This document shows, piece by piece, positions 30,986-38,074 of a stretch of DNA of 45,659 nucleotides (position 1 is its first letter; each line of letters opens with the position of its first letter). Below the pieces are notes generated by a model, which was not told where the DNA came from, did no database searches, and saw nothing but the letters and a program-made list of their open reading frames with translations. The DNA comes from a virus. Position numbers and translations under genes: made by a program. Location of the stretch: positions 1 to 45,659 of IMG/VR virus record IMGVR_UViG_3300032322_002893; one strand, 5' to 3'.

Positions 30986-31204
30986 TCATTTATGATGATT
31001 TTTACAACTATCTTTATGTATTAATCTGTAAACACTTCCTTCACCGATACCATATTCGATTTGATAGTATTCACATCCACTAAAAGTAACTTCCCTGAAT
31101 AGATTACTTGAACCTATAACTTTGGGATTTGATACATTACAAGATAACAAATTATAAACCGAACAAAATAGTAATAATTTGAATAATGGTCGTTTTTTTC
31201 TCAT
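30986..31204 (-). CDS. Small putative lipoprotein
   Basis: A 72-residue protein with a basic start (MRKKRPLFK), a hydrophobic stretch and a lipobox N-L-L-S-C at about 22. The mature part has three further Cys (GCEYY, DSCK) and many Ser and Tyr residues. Export as a lipoprotein is likely. Its function is unknown; superinfection exclusion or spanin-like roles are possible but unsupported. Starts 6 bp after the small gene at 31211. Confidence 0.58.
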   Translation of the reverse strand: MRKKRPLFKLLLFCSVYNLLSCNVSNPKVIGSSNLFREVTFSGCEYYQIEYGIGEGSVYRLIHKDSCKNHHK

Positions 31205-31210
31205 AAAATT

Positions 31211-31327
31211 TCAGAATTTTCCCCATGTTGCTCTTTCCATTAGTTCGAGTCTTTTCTTTTCGACAAACTTAAGAAAGTTGTAAAATTCTACAAATTTATT
31301 TTTGATTTTTGTAAATAAAATTTTCAT
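31211..31327 (-). CDS. Possible 38-aa basic peptide
   Basis: An ATG-TGA frame giving MKILFTKIKNKFVEFYNFLK and then FVEKKRLELMERATWGKF. The first 20 residues form an amphipathic basic helix. It directly precedes the lipoprotein gene on the same strand, in a gap that would otherwise be empty. I recognise no family. Confidence 0.45.
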   Translation of the reverse strand: MKILFTKIKNKFVEFYNFLKFVEKKRLELMERATWGKF

Positions 31328-31344
31328 AATATTTTAATTTTTTG

Positions 31345-31416
31345 CGTCCCCTCAAGGTTTCGAACCTTGGGCCCTCTCGTTAACAGCGAGATGCTCTACC
31401 ACTGAGCTAAGGAGAC
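31345..31416 (-). tRNA. tRNA-Asn(GUU)
   Basis: Acceptor GTCTCCT/AGGGGAC, D-arm GCTC/GAGC, anticodon arm TCTCG-CTGTTAA-CGAGA, T-arm CAAGG-TTCGAAA-CCTTG. Confidence 0.95.
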
Positions 31417-31551
31417 GTTAAGGAAAGGAGAAGATGGTCGCGTGGACAACTCCTTTTACGATTGGCATTACTATGATAATTTCAACTCCGATGATATTAA
31501 CTTCCAGCCATTAACAGGTATATCATATCATCATTCCCCAATCAACCTATG

Positions 31552-31624
31552 CACGCACGTCAGGACTTGAACCTGAAACTCCTGTTTTTGGAGAACAGTA
31601 CTCTACCAATTGAGCTACGCACGT
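31552..31624 (-). tRNA. tRNA-Trp(CCA)
   Basis: Acceptor ACGTGCG/CGTGCGT (two wobbles), D-arm GCTC/GAGT, anticodon arm CTGTT-CTCCAAA-AACAG, T-arm TCAGG-TTCAAGT-CCTGA. The 135-bp gap to tRNA-Asn holds no clear gene. Confidence 0.94.
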
Positions 31625-31631
31625 ATTACTG

Positions 31632-31702
31632 AGGTCGGACCCAGGTTCGAACTGGGGTAGGAAGTTTTGCAGACTTCAGCCTAACCACTCGGCCACCCGA
31701 CC
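31632..31702 (-). tRNA. tRNA-Cys(GCA)
   Basis: Acceptor GGTCGGG/TCCGACC, anticodon arm GAAGT-CTGCAAA-ACTTC, T-arm CCCAG-TTCGAAC-CTGGG. Only 7 bp separate it from tRNA-Trp. Confidence 0.94.
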
Positions 31703-31714
31703 ATTCATATTAAC

Positions 31715-31948
31715 CTATGAGACCATATCTAAACTAATATTTTCATTTCTCATCAGTTCATGTAACATTTCCCTAACTTCCTCATATGCATCATACTTGT
31801 CTTGTGGTAAGCTGTCAGGGGCATACTTAGTTTTTGACCTTAGGTCTTGGTCCAACTCATACAACACAGACCAAAATTTCATTGCGTTTGAGGCAAGTTG
31901 GAAGTCTTGGTTGTCTTCAGGTAAATTAAATTCTAATATTGCTTTCAT
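31715..31948 (-). CDS. Small conserved phage protein
   Basis: A 77-residue protein starting MKAILEFNLPEDNQDFQLAS, with a helical body (LYELDQDLRSKTKYA) and acidic C-terminus (REMLHELMRNENISLDMV). This pattern, M-K-A-I-L-E-F-x-L-P-E-D at the start, recurs in many phage genomes. No function is known to me. It lies between a tRNA cluster and a terminator. Confidence 0.72.
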   Translation of the reverse strand: MKAILEFNLPEDNQDFQLASNAMKFWSVLYELDQDLRSKTKYAPDSLPQDKYDAYEEVREMLHELMRNENISLDMVS

Positions 31949-31983
31949 GTTACAAATTTACGAACTATATCTCAAAGAACCAA

Positions 31984-32022
31984 AAATAAAAAAACCCCGA
32001 ATACATTTCTGTAGTTCGGGGT
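31984..32022 (-). terminator. Intrinsic terminator (minus strand)
   Basis: Long hairpin CCCCGAA...TTCGGGG with an inner TACA/TGTA stem. On the minus strand it is followed by a T7 run. It ends the transcription unit of the 31-aa gene at 32046 and any read-through from tRNA-Leu. Confidence 0.85.
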
Positions 32023-32045
32023 CGTGTATATAAGTCTTCAGGAAC

Positions 32046-32141
32046 TTAACTAATTTGATTTGAACTACACTTGAGCATATGTTGACACCAACAAGTATTT
32101 TGTTGTTCTACATTAATATTATGTCTCAAATTGTTGTTCAT
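32046..32141 (-). CDS. Possible 31-aa Cys-rich peptide
   Basis: An ATG-TAA frame encodes 31 residues ending NVEQQNTCWCQHMLKCSSNQ then IS. The C-W-C-x-H-x-x-x-C arrangement could bind a metal. Support comes from signals: a TATTTAT box 6 nt upstream and a strong terminator 24 nt downstream, so it forms a compact single-gene unit. No family is recognised. Confidence 0.45.
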   Translation of the reverse strand: MNNNLRHNINVEQQNTCWCQHMLKCSSNQIS

Positions 32142-32147
32142 AATATA

Positions 32148-32154
32148 ATAAATA
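32148..32154 (-). promoter_or_regulatory. TATTTAT motif, candidate late promoter
   Basis: Lies 6 nt before the ATG of the 31-aa Cys-rich frame. Confidence 0.4.
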
Positions 32155-32179
32155 GTAAAAAAATATAAAAAATCAATTG

Positions 32180-32292
32180 TACCTCAGGCGGGAATCGAAC
32201 CCGCACGAACTTTTTCGGTTCACAGGATTTTACGGTGCGACGAGTTGAAGCTCCCGTAAGTCCAGCGTGTCTACCTATTCCACCACCAAGGT
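32180..32292 (-). tRNA. tRNA-Leu(UAA) with a 26-nt anticodon-loop insertion
   Basis: Class II tRNA: acceptor ACCTTGG/CTGAGGT, D-arm GTG/CAC with GGTAGA, long variable arm GAAC-CGAAAAA-GTTC, T-arm GCGGG-TTCGATT-CCCGC. The anticodon stem CTGGA/TCCTG encloses 33 nt instead of 7. Removing 26 nt (plus-strand 32231-32256) leaves CTTAAAA, a normal UAA loop. The insert with its flanks folds as TTACGG/CCGTAA plus a small GAG-CTTCAA-CTC hairpin. It is far too short for a group I intron. The stem also has a U-U mismatch (28-42). The molecule is either interrupted, non-functional or a modified decoy. Confidence 0.85.
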
Positions 32293-32324
32293 ATTTAATT
32301 GATTACAAAGATAAGAAAAGTATT

Positions 32325-33035
32325 TTATTTTGCAAAACTTTCTTCAAAAATAGTGTCACTAACATTGAACTCTTCGTTCATGGTATGGTACAAATGAATT
32401 AAACCATTTTTTAGGTCAAACTCAAAATATCCTGAAGACCCTTCATTTATTTCCCAACCGCCATGATTGTTTTCTAATTGTTGGTAACACCAATCTTCAA
32501 CTGATGCAGGAACATCCAATTGATTTTCAAAATTGTCCTCAATATATCCACTATCACCACCACCATTATATCTTAACACTAATAAACTCGAATCCTCACT
32601 TTCTTCTGAAAGCATTTCAAGTAATTTTTTAACCTCTTCATCTTCTTGTGAATCCCATGTGGTTCCATCTTCACTACCAGAATCAGTATATCCACAGTAT
32701 TTGGTCGCGGATACCATCTTCATATCAACATCAATATCTATCGATAGCGTAACATAGTTCAAATAGTCGACATAAACATTTTTGAATGTCATTTTATCGT
32801 TACAATACATTAAAATTTTATCAATTATAGGGTAGATAGGTTCAGGAACCTCTATGTTATGATGATTACTAAAATTCTTTTCATGTTGCCCAAAAGGAAT
32901 TTCTTTATCTAAGTCAACATCGTCTGACCCATCATAGAAATTAAATTCTACTAACCCCGATGAAATTCCGAGAGACTCTAAATATCGTGACGTAATTCTT
33001 AGGGTTTTTTTATCTTCCGGTGTGAATAGTTCCAT
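32325..33035 (-). CDS. Hypothetical acidic protein, possibly DUF6878-like
   Basis: A 236-residue acidic protein. The C-terminal third has LRYNGGGDSGYIEDNF followed by WCYQQLENNHGGWEINEGSS and a F-x-F-D end, a pattern I associate with DUF6878-type proteins of phages and bacteria. The function is unknown. The N-terminal part is not recognisable. It has a TATTTAT box 11 nt upstream. Confidence 0.68.
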   Translation of the reverse strand: MELFTPEDKKTLRITSRYLESLGISSGLVEFNFYDGSDDVDLDKEIPFGQHEKNFSNHHNIEVPEPIYPIIDKILMYCNDKMTFKNVYVDYLNYVTLSIDIDVDMKMVSATKYCGYTDSGSEDGTTWDSQEDEEVKKLLEMLSEESEDSSLLVLRYNGGGDSGYIEDNFENQLDVPASVEDWCYQQLENNHGGWEINEGSSGYFEFDLKNGLIHLYHTMNEEFNVSDTIFEESFAK

Positions 33036-33046
33036 AACTTTTAATT

Positions 33047-33053
33047 ATAAATA
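33047..33053 (-). promoter_or_regulatory. TATTTAT motif, candidate late promoter
   Basis: Lies 11 nt before the ATG of the acidic 236-aa gene. Confidence 0.45.
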
Positions 33054-33407
33054 TCAATCTTCAAATTCTAATTTCTTTGTTCGTATCATCCACTGTGGTC
33101 TATTACCTTCTTTCATGTTCAATACCCACTCCTTTGCACTTGGTATATATCCATAACAATCTTCTGAAACATGTTGTTCGCCTACGTATCTTGTGTAAAC
33201 TGTTTTTCCATCTGAATTTTTAAACTCAGTTCCAAACTTTTGTTCCATTTCAAAAATACCCTCACTATGATGTCTAAACATTCTATGTAAAGAATCACCA
33301 TACCAAGATTTTGTCTCATCTAACCATTCGTGTAAATGAATATAATCTTCAGGTTTTCCTCCAAATTTTTTTGCCGAAGACTTTGCATGTAAGTTAGGGT
33401 GTGCCAT
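33054..33407 (-). CDS. DUF6915-like protein
   Basis: I chose the ATG at 33405-33407 (MAHPNLHAKSSAKKFGGKPE; 117 aa); the longer frame begins far inside the upstream gene. The whole protein fits the family pattern: A-H-P-x-x-H-A-x-S-S-A-x-x-F-G-G near the start, HRMFRHHSEGIFEMEQKFG in the middle and RYVGEQHVSEDCYGYIPSA near the end. Conserved His and Glu residues hint at metal binding. No activity is known to me. It overlaps the sulfotransferase-like gene by 14 bp. Confidence 0.82.
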   Translation of the reverse strand: MAHPNLHAKSSAKKFGGKPEDYIHLHEWLDETKSWYGDSLHRMFRHHSEGIFEMEQKFGTEFKNSDGKTVYTRYVGEQHVSEDCYGYIPSAKEWVLNMKEGNRPQWMIRTKKLEFED

Positions 33408-33987
33408 CTTTCCAATAGTTTTTATTATAACCGAACATTTCAAATTGTGGTTTACAGATTTCGTAAACAAAATCTGCCGTTTTTTGATTATATTCAGTAT
33501 ACCAAGGCAATCTTACCTTATCAGTTTTATCTTTGAACTCATTGATATATTGATTTTCGATAACTTGTTCATGATAGTCATTACCCAAAGAAATAAAAAA
33601 TTCTTTCAATGGTTTTATATTCATTAGGTCTTCATTATAGAATTCAGTCCTAACAAAGTAATCGGGTTTTTTGGGTAATACTTCCAAATATAATGGAAGA
33701 TGAAGTTGATAATCCTCTTCCCAATACTCATGTTCATATAACCATTCTTCAAAGTTTCTGTAGAAATCTCGATTGTGCAAACACGATAACCAATAAATTG
33801 AAACAATTCTTGGTAGAGGGTTTCTTATGTTGAATACTAAGGTGTAGTCTAATTTATCTTCAGGGATTGAAAGGTCATGTCCTCTGTTCACAAAACTATC
33901 ACAATGTTTCAAAAGAGAAACACTAGACCTTGTACAAGCCCTTTGTGGCATGAGCCAAACTACCTTGTATTTTTCTATGTAAGACAT
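33394..33987 (-). CDS. Sulfotransferase-like protein
   Basis: A 197-residue protein with an early strand-loop KVVWLMPQRACTRSSVSLL, a position and composition like the PAPS 5'-phosphosulfate loop (P-x-R-x-x-T/S-x-S/T), and FNIRNPLPRIVSIYW, matching the 3'-phosphate-binding R-x-P-x-x-R-x-x-S-x-Y motif. These two are the main hallmarks of sulfotransferases. The rest is Tyr- and acid-rich. It may sulfate a sugar, lipid or protein acceptor. It is translationally linked with the DUF6915 gene. Confidence 0.78.
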   Translation of the reverse strand: MSYIEKYKVVWLMPQRACTRSSVSLLKHCDSFVNRGHDLSIPEDKLDYTLVFNIRNPLPRIVSIYWLSCLHNRDFYRNFEEWLYEHEYWEEDYQLHLPLYLEVLPKKPDYFVRTEFYNEDLMNIKPLKEFFISLGNDYHEQVIENQYINEFKDKTDKVRLPWYTEYNQKTADFVYEICKPQFEMFGYNKNYWKDGTP

Positions 33988-34001
33988 ATTTTTATTTTTT
34001 G

Positions 34002-34075
34002 TGGACCTGGTCGGAATCGAACCAACGACCTTGAAATTATGAGTTTCCTGCTCTAACCGGCTGAGCTACAGGTCC
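34002..34075 (-). tRNA. tRNA with CAU anticodon (Met elongator or Ile2)
   Basis: Acceptor GGACCTG/CAGGTCC is fully paired, so it is not an initiator. D-arm GCTC/GAGC, anticodon loop CTCATAA with a mismatch at the first stem pair, T-arm GTTGG-TTCGATT-CCGAC. The loop and variable region resemble tRNA-Ile2, in which C34 becomes lysidine and AUA is read, a codon frequent in AT-rich phage genes. Elongator Met is the alternative. Confidence 0.92.
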
Positions 34076-34186
34076 AATATTACAAATATATAATATAAAT
34101 CATTCTCGTCAAAAAACCCGAGTATTTATTTTATAAGTCTTTTTTCAAATGAATTATTTTAATATGTTTAAAAACAAAAGATTCTA

Positions 34187-34675
34187 ATGGAGGAAGTATT
34201 GGTATTAAATTATGATTACAGCCCTTTGAATGTTACTTCCATAAAAAGAGGTTTTAATCTTGTATATAAAGGTAAGGCAGAAATTATAAAATCTGATGTA
34301 AAAGATATTATCTGTGGAGTAAAAAACTTTGCAAGGCCTCTAATAATCAGACTTCTGAGCTTCATAGGATTTCACAAAAGAACATACAGAGCAAATAGAA
34401 CTAGAATATATAAAAGGGACAACTATGAATGTGTTTATTGTGGTTCAAAAAAAACATTGACTATAGACCATGTGATACCTAAGTCCAAGGGGGGTTCGAA
34501 CTCTTGGGAAAATTTGGTAACATCTTGTTTTAAATGTAATTTGAAAAAAGCAAACAGAACTCCCGAAGAAGCTAAAATGAAAATGAGGCATACTCCTTAT
34601 GTCCCAACAATCATGAATGATAATTATGCTCTATTAAATGTTTGGAATGATTTTCAAAAAACTTTATTTTCTTAA
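34187..34675 (+). CDS. HNH endonuclease
   Basis: A 162-residue HNH protein. [20 protein letters not shown] holds the first C-x-x-C pair and the D-H of the catalytic site; [20 protein letters not shown] gives N and the second C-x-x-C pair. The N-terminal 60 residues ([20 protein letters not shown]) are typical of stand-alone HNH proteins common in Bacteroidota and their phages. It may act as a homing nuclease, in packaging or in host DNA breakdown; no intron is seen next to it. Confidence 0.92.
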   Translation: MEEVLVLNYDYSPLNVTSIKRGFNLVYKGKAEIIKSDVKDIICGVKNFARPLIIRLLSFIGFHKRTYRANRTRIYKRDNYECVYCGSKKTLTIDHVIPKSKGGSNSWENLVTSCFKCNLKKANRTPEEAKMKMRHTPYVPTIMNDNYALLNVWNDFQKTLFS

Positions 34676-34685
34676 CGATTAAAAC

Positions 34686-34693
34686 TATTTTTG
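34686..34693 (+). promoter_or_regulatory. TAnnTTTG promoter -7 box (TATTTTTG)
   Basis: Lies 16 nt before the ATG at 34710 and probably drives that gene and the carbamoyltransferase. Confidence 0.5.
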
Positions 34694-34709
34694 TAACAAA
34701 AAATAGTCC

Positions 34710-34943
34710 ATGAGTTTAGATTTGAATTTAGAAAACGCGCAAAAGGTCTTTGATATTTCCATAGTATTATCAAAAGTGCTAGAATTAATTTTTGAAGATA
34801 ATAACGGTATTGTTTTGGATATACCCAATAACACCACAACATTCAAGGATTGGAATAAGATTGTTGTTTATAAAAAAGATGGTACTATTCAAATAACCGG
34901 AACACAGGACGATATAAACGAAGGAACTTTAGTTAAAATTTAA
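34710..34943 (+). CDS. Small hypothetical protein
   Basis: A 77-residue acidic protein, MSLDLNLENAQKVFDISIVL to GTQDDINEGTLVKI, with an N-terminal helix and beta-like end. I recognise no family. It lies 2 bp before the carbamoyltransferase gene, so they probably form one unit. Confidence 0.65.
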   Translation: MSLDLNLENAQKVFDISIVLSKVLELIFEDNNGIVLDIPNNTTTFKDWNKIVVYKKDGTIQITGTQDDINEGTLVKI

Positions 34944-34945
34944 TT

Positions 34946-36619
34946 ATGAAAATAATTGGGTTCAGCGTAGGTCACGACAGAGGTGCTGTTCTGATTGTTG
35001 ACGGAGAAGTTATAATAGGTATAACTCAAGAAAGACTTAGTCGAATTAAACACGATGGTGGATACATGGGAGGGCAAATACCTATTGAATCCATACAATA
35101 TTGTTTGAATCATTCGGGACTAAAATTCTCAGACATAAATTTATGGGCATATAGTACAACAGAAGAGGTTGATGACGTTGATGAAAAAATGACCTCAATT
35201 TTAGGATATAATTTGGATGATAAACTACTTTTTGTTCCACACCATTTAGCACATGCGTATTCTAGCTTCTACAGTTCAAACTTTGACGAGGCTGCGGTAA
35301 TTGTTGCAGACGCTTCTGGAAGTATATACAACTCTAAAACAAAACTGTCTCAGTTTTATGATTTAGATATATCCGAATTACCTGAAGGAAGACATATAAC
35401 CGAGGGTATTTCAATTTATCATTTCAAAAGAGATTCTTACTCAGAAGTTTTTAAAAAATGGATAAAAATACCACATCTTTGGGATACTGAAGAAGAGGAA
35501 TGTACGTCTTTGGGTGCCAGATATTCTGAAGGTTCTTTGCAATTAGTTTACGAACAAACAACTAATAGTTGGAGTGCAGGAAAACTTATGGGTATGGCTT
35601 CATACGCTAATCAAAAAAAATTAGATGAGATTCCAAACCTTGTACAAGAATTGGAAAATGACATTCATATACCAAATATAAGAATTCTTCCAAACGTGAT
35701 ATGGAATTCAGATTTCCAATCTAAATCCGATGTTGCAGGACTTTATCAAAGAGAACAGGAGCAAGCATCTGTCATATTGTCAAGAATTGCAAAGAATTTA
35801 ACATCATCAAAAAATGTATGTACTGCTGGTGGGTCTTTTCTCAACTGTAATTCTAACAGACTCATCTTAGATTCAGGGTTATTTGATGAATGTTATTTTG
35901 TACCACCTTCCGATGACAGTGGTATTCCGTTAGGTTGTGCTTGGTTTGCATATCAAAAAATAGCATTTGTAAGACAATACACTTTTTTAAACCCCTACTT
36001 GGGTAAAAAATATGATAGAAATGAAATTATTTCAGCAATAAATGAAGTTCCTAATTTAAATGTTCAAGAGTTTGAAAGTTTTTCAACTTTATGTTTTGAA
36101 GTTTCAGAATTATTATCAGAAAATAAAGTAATAGGTTGGTTTCAAGATGGTTCTGAAATAGGTCCGAGAGCATTAGGAAACCGTTCTATAATTGCAAATC
36201 CAACTTCTAAATGGGTAAGTAATTACCTAAACTCTGAAGTGAAATTGAGAGAGTGGTATCGACCCTTTGCACCTGCAGTAATTTATGAACATCAGAATAA
36301 GATTTTTGATACAAACTTTTTCTCACCCTATATGCTTGTGACTGCTAAGGTTTTTGATGATTGGAAAGAAAAAATACCTTCAGTTGTTCACATTGATGGG
36401 ACATCTAGATTTCAAAGTGTTAGTGAAAATAGTAACTTCAAATTTTATAGTTTACTTACATCATTTTATATGACAACCGGAATTCCCGTTTTGTTGAATA
36501 CGAGTTTCAATGGTCCTGATGAACCAATAGTTGAAACACCGTCCAACGCAATCAATACTTTCTTGAAAAGGAATTTAGACTGTTTGGTTTTGGATAACTT
36601 TTTGGTTTCAAAACAATAA
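34946..36619 (+). CDS. Carbamoyltransferase, NodU/CmcH family
   Basis: A 557-residue enzyme with the two-domain build of O-carbamoyltransferases. The Kae1-like N-terminal domain starts IGFSVGHDRGAVLIVDGEV, has the metal-binding HHLAHAYSSF (H-x-x-x-H), and VADASGS. The C-terminal nucleotide-binding part shows GWFQDGSEIGPRALGNRSII, REWYRPFAPAV and GIPVLLNTSFNGPDEPIVET, all signatures of the family. It uses carbamoyl phosphate and ATP to carbamoylate a hydroxyl group. In bacteria the acceptors are Nod factors, antibiotics or sugars. Phage members have also been linked to carbamoylation of hydroxymethylated bases, so a DNA-modification role is open. No cytosine hydroxymethylase or TET-like gene is in this window. 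Confidence 0.93.
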   Translation: MKIIGFSVGHDRGAVLIVDGEVIIGITQERLSRIKHDGGYMGGQIPIESIQYCLNHSGLKFSDINLWAYSTTEEVDDVDEKMTSILGYNLDDKLLFVPHHLAHAYSSFYSSNFDEAAVIVADASGSIYNSKTKLSQFYDLDISELPEGRHITEGISIYHFKRDSYSEVFKKWIKIPHLWDTEEEECTSLGARYSEGSLQLVYEQTTNSWSAGKLMGMASYANQKKLDEIPNLVQELENDIHIPNIRILPNVIWNSDFQSKSDVAGLYQREQEQASVILSRIAKNLTSSKNVCTAGGSFLNCNSNRLILDSGLFDECYFVPPSDDSGIPLGCAWFAYQKIAFVRQYTFLNPYLGKKYDRNEIISAINEVPNLNVQEFESFSTLCFEVSELLSENKVIGWFQDGSEIGPRALGNRSIIANPTSKWVSNYLNSEVKLREWYRPFAPAVIYEHQNKIFDTNFFSPYMLVTAKVFDDWKEKIPSVVHIDGTSRFQSVSENSNFKFYSLLTSFYMTTGIPVLLNTSFNGPDEPIVETPSNAINTFLKRNLDCLVLDNFLVSKQ

Positions 36620-36660
36620 AAGATTATTGACGATATTTTGGTTTTGTTGGTAATATTTTA

Positions 36661-36668
36661 TATTTTTG
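36661..36668 (+). promoter_or_regulatory. TAnnTTTG promoter -7 box (TATTTTTG)
   Basis: Lies 16 nt before the clpP ATG. Confidence 0.55.
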
Positions 36669-36684
36669 TATCAAATAAATTAAT

Positions 36685-37362
36685 ATGGATATTGGAAAAG
36701 AATTTTCATCTTACTACACAAAACATTTAGGAAAAGGTTCTTTAGACCTACATTATTTTGGACAGCAAATTCAATCGTCTATGACTCCTTACATCTTGGA
36801 AGAAAGAGAAATGAGAGCAACTCAAATTGACATCTTCTCAAGATTGATGAGAGATAGAATTATCTGGGTTGCCGGGGGTGTTGATTATAGAATGTCAACA
36901 ATTGTACAAGCTCAATTAATGTTCTTAGATAACACAGAAAAAACTGATATAACGATGCATATCGATTCTCCTGGAGGTTCAGTTAAATCTGGATTATCTA
37001 TGGTTGACGTTATGAATTATGTGTCTTGTGATATTATTACGGTCAACACAGGGATGGCTGCGTCTATGGGTTCAATTCTATTAGGTGCAGGTACTAAAGG
37101 AAAAAGAAGTTCACTCAGATTTTCAAGAACGATGTTACATCAGTCTTCAGGTGGTTTTGGTGGTAACATTCAGGATGCTGAAATCAGTATGAAAGAATGG
37201 CACAAGTTAAACGATATTCTTTTCACACTTTTGGGTGAGTATTGTGGTAAAGATGCTGAACAAGTCAAACAAGACGCAACTAGAGATTTGTGGTTAGATT
37301 CACAACAAGCTTTAGAATATGGAATTATCGATGAAATTGTTAAAACAAAAAAGAAGGGTTAA
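36685..37362 (+). CDS. clpP: ClpP-like serine protease
   Basis: A 225-residue ClpP protein with the catalytic triad visible: S127 in GMAASMGS, H152 in MLHQSSGG, D201 in ATRDLWLDS. The glycine-rich loop after the His (SGGFGGNIQDAEIS) and the handle end (QALEYGIIDEIV) are typical. The N-terminal 50 residues are unusual compared with host ClpP, so axial loops or docking may differ. ClpP forms a 14-mer that degrades proteins fed by a Clp ATPase. The phage ClpC-like unfoldase is the obvious partner. Own TAnnTTTG box and own terminator; translation ends inside the terminator stem. Confidence 0.95.
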   Translation: MDIGKEFSSYYTKHLGKGSLDLHYFGQQIQSSMTPYILEEREMRATQIDIFSRLMRDRIIWVAGGVDYRMSTIVQAQLMFLDNTEKTDITMHIDSPGGSVKSGLSMVDVMNYVSCDIITVNTGMAASMGSILLGAGTKGKRSSLRFSRTMLHQSSGGFGGNIQDAEISMKEWHKLNDILFTLLGEYCGKDAEQVKQDATRDLWLDSQQALEYGIIDEIVKTKKKG

Positions 37363-37376
37363 CCCCTTCTTTTTAG
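37348..37376 (+). terminator. Intrinsic terminator overlapping the clpP stop codon
   Basis: AAAAAGAAGGG pairs with CCCTTCTTTTT around a short loop that contains the stop codon. Confidence 0.8.
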
Positions 37377-37406
37377 ATTTTAGAACACCCCCTTTTTTTT
37401 TGTTTT

Positions 37407-38072
37407 CTATTTAGTTGCTTGGGAAAGTGCTGGTTTTAATTTATCCAACACCTCTTTAGCATTTCCACTATATTTTTCAAAAACTTGACAAACAGAACTT
37501 GATAATGTTTTTTCTAAATTTTGAATAAAATCTAAATTTTGAATTTCGTTTTGAAGGGCATTTCTAATAATATCCATACCAGTTCCACCCATACCTTTAG
37601 TTTGTTGGAGATTCATAATTAAAGTCTCCCCAATTGCCCTCACAATATGTTTTGTTAAGATTTTACAATCTTTAAATGATTTTAATAGTTCTGACGGATT
37701 GGTTGCAAAAAATGAAACTAAGAATTTCCTAATTGAGTTGTCAGGAAATCCTAAAGAACCTAACAAAGAATTCAGCGCTTTTTCGGTGAATGCTTCAGGT
37801 ACAGACCAAAACGCCGCACCAAAAATATTTTTCAAAGTATCAATAAAATTTTCAGTCAGTAAACCTTCTTCATTCAATGAAGATATCTCCATCAAAAATA
37901 AAACACAAAGTCTACCTTGTTCTTTTTCGGATAAAGTTTTGAACCTATCTTCACCAAAATTTTCAACAATCATTTTCAATCTTGAATGTACAATTTTTTG
38001 TTCGATTAAGATAGTTTCTTTCTGAACTTTAGTTTCTTTCAAACTTTTTTTTATTACTTTTTTCAAACCCAT
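37407..38072 (-). CDS. Hypothetical protein, possible virion-associated
   Basis: I chose the ATG at 38070-38072 (MGLKKVIKKSLKETKVQKET; 221 aa), which lies right after the preceding stop. The N-terminus is strongly basic and helical with an L-x-E step (11-13). The centre has hydrophobic helices (IFGAAFWSVPEAFTEKALNS, KFLVSFFATNPSELL) and a Gly/Met patch (QTKGMGGTGMDII). No family is recognised. It is the last gene of a minus-strand set that starts at a TATTTAT box at 40236. Confidence 0.68.
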   Translation of the reverse strand: MGLKKVIKKSLKETKVQKETILIEQKIVHSRLKMIVENFGEDRFKTLSEKEQGRLCVLFLMEISSLNEEGLLTENFIDTLKNIFGAAFWSVPEAFTEKALNSLLGSLGFPDNSIRKFLVSFFATNPSELLKSFKDCKILTKHIVRAIGETLIMNLQQTKGMGGTGMDIIRNALQNEIQNLDFIQNLEKTLSSSVCQVFEKYSGNAKEVLDKLKPALSQATK

Positions 38073-38074
38073 TT

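Noticed and set aside
31434-31514. 26-codon plus-strand frame after an AAGGAAAGGAG purine run, and a longer protein-like frame without a start (about 31420-31560)
   Set aside because: Opposite to all nearby genes, overlapping tRNA processing regions, with no start codon in the longer frame.
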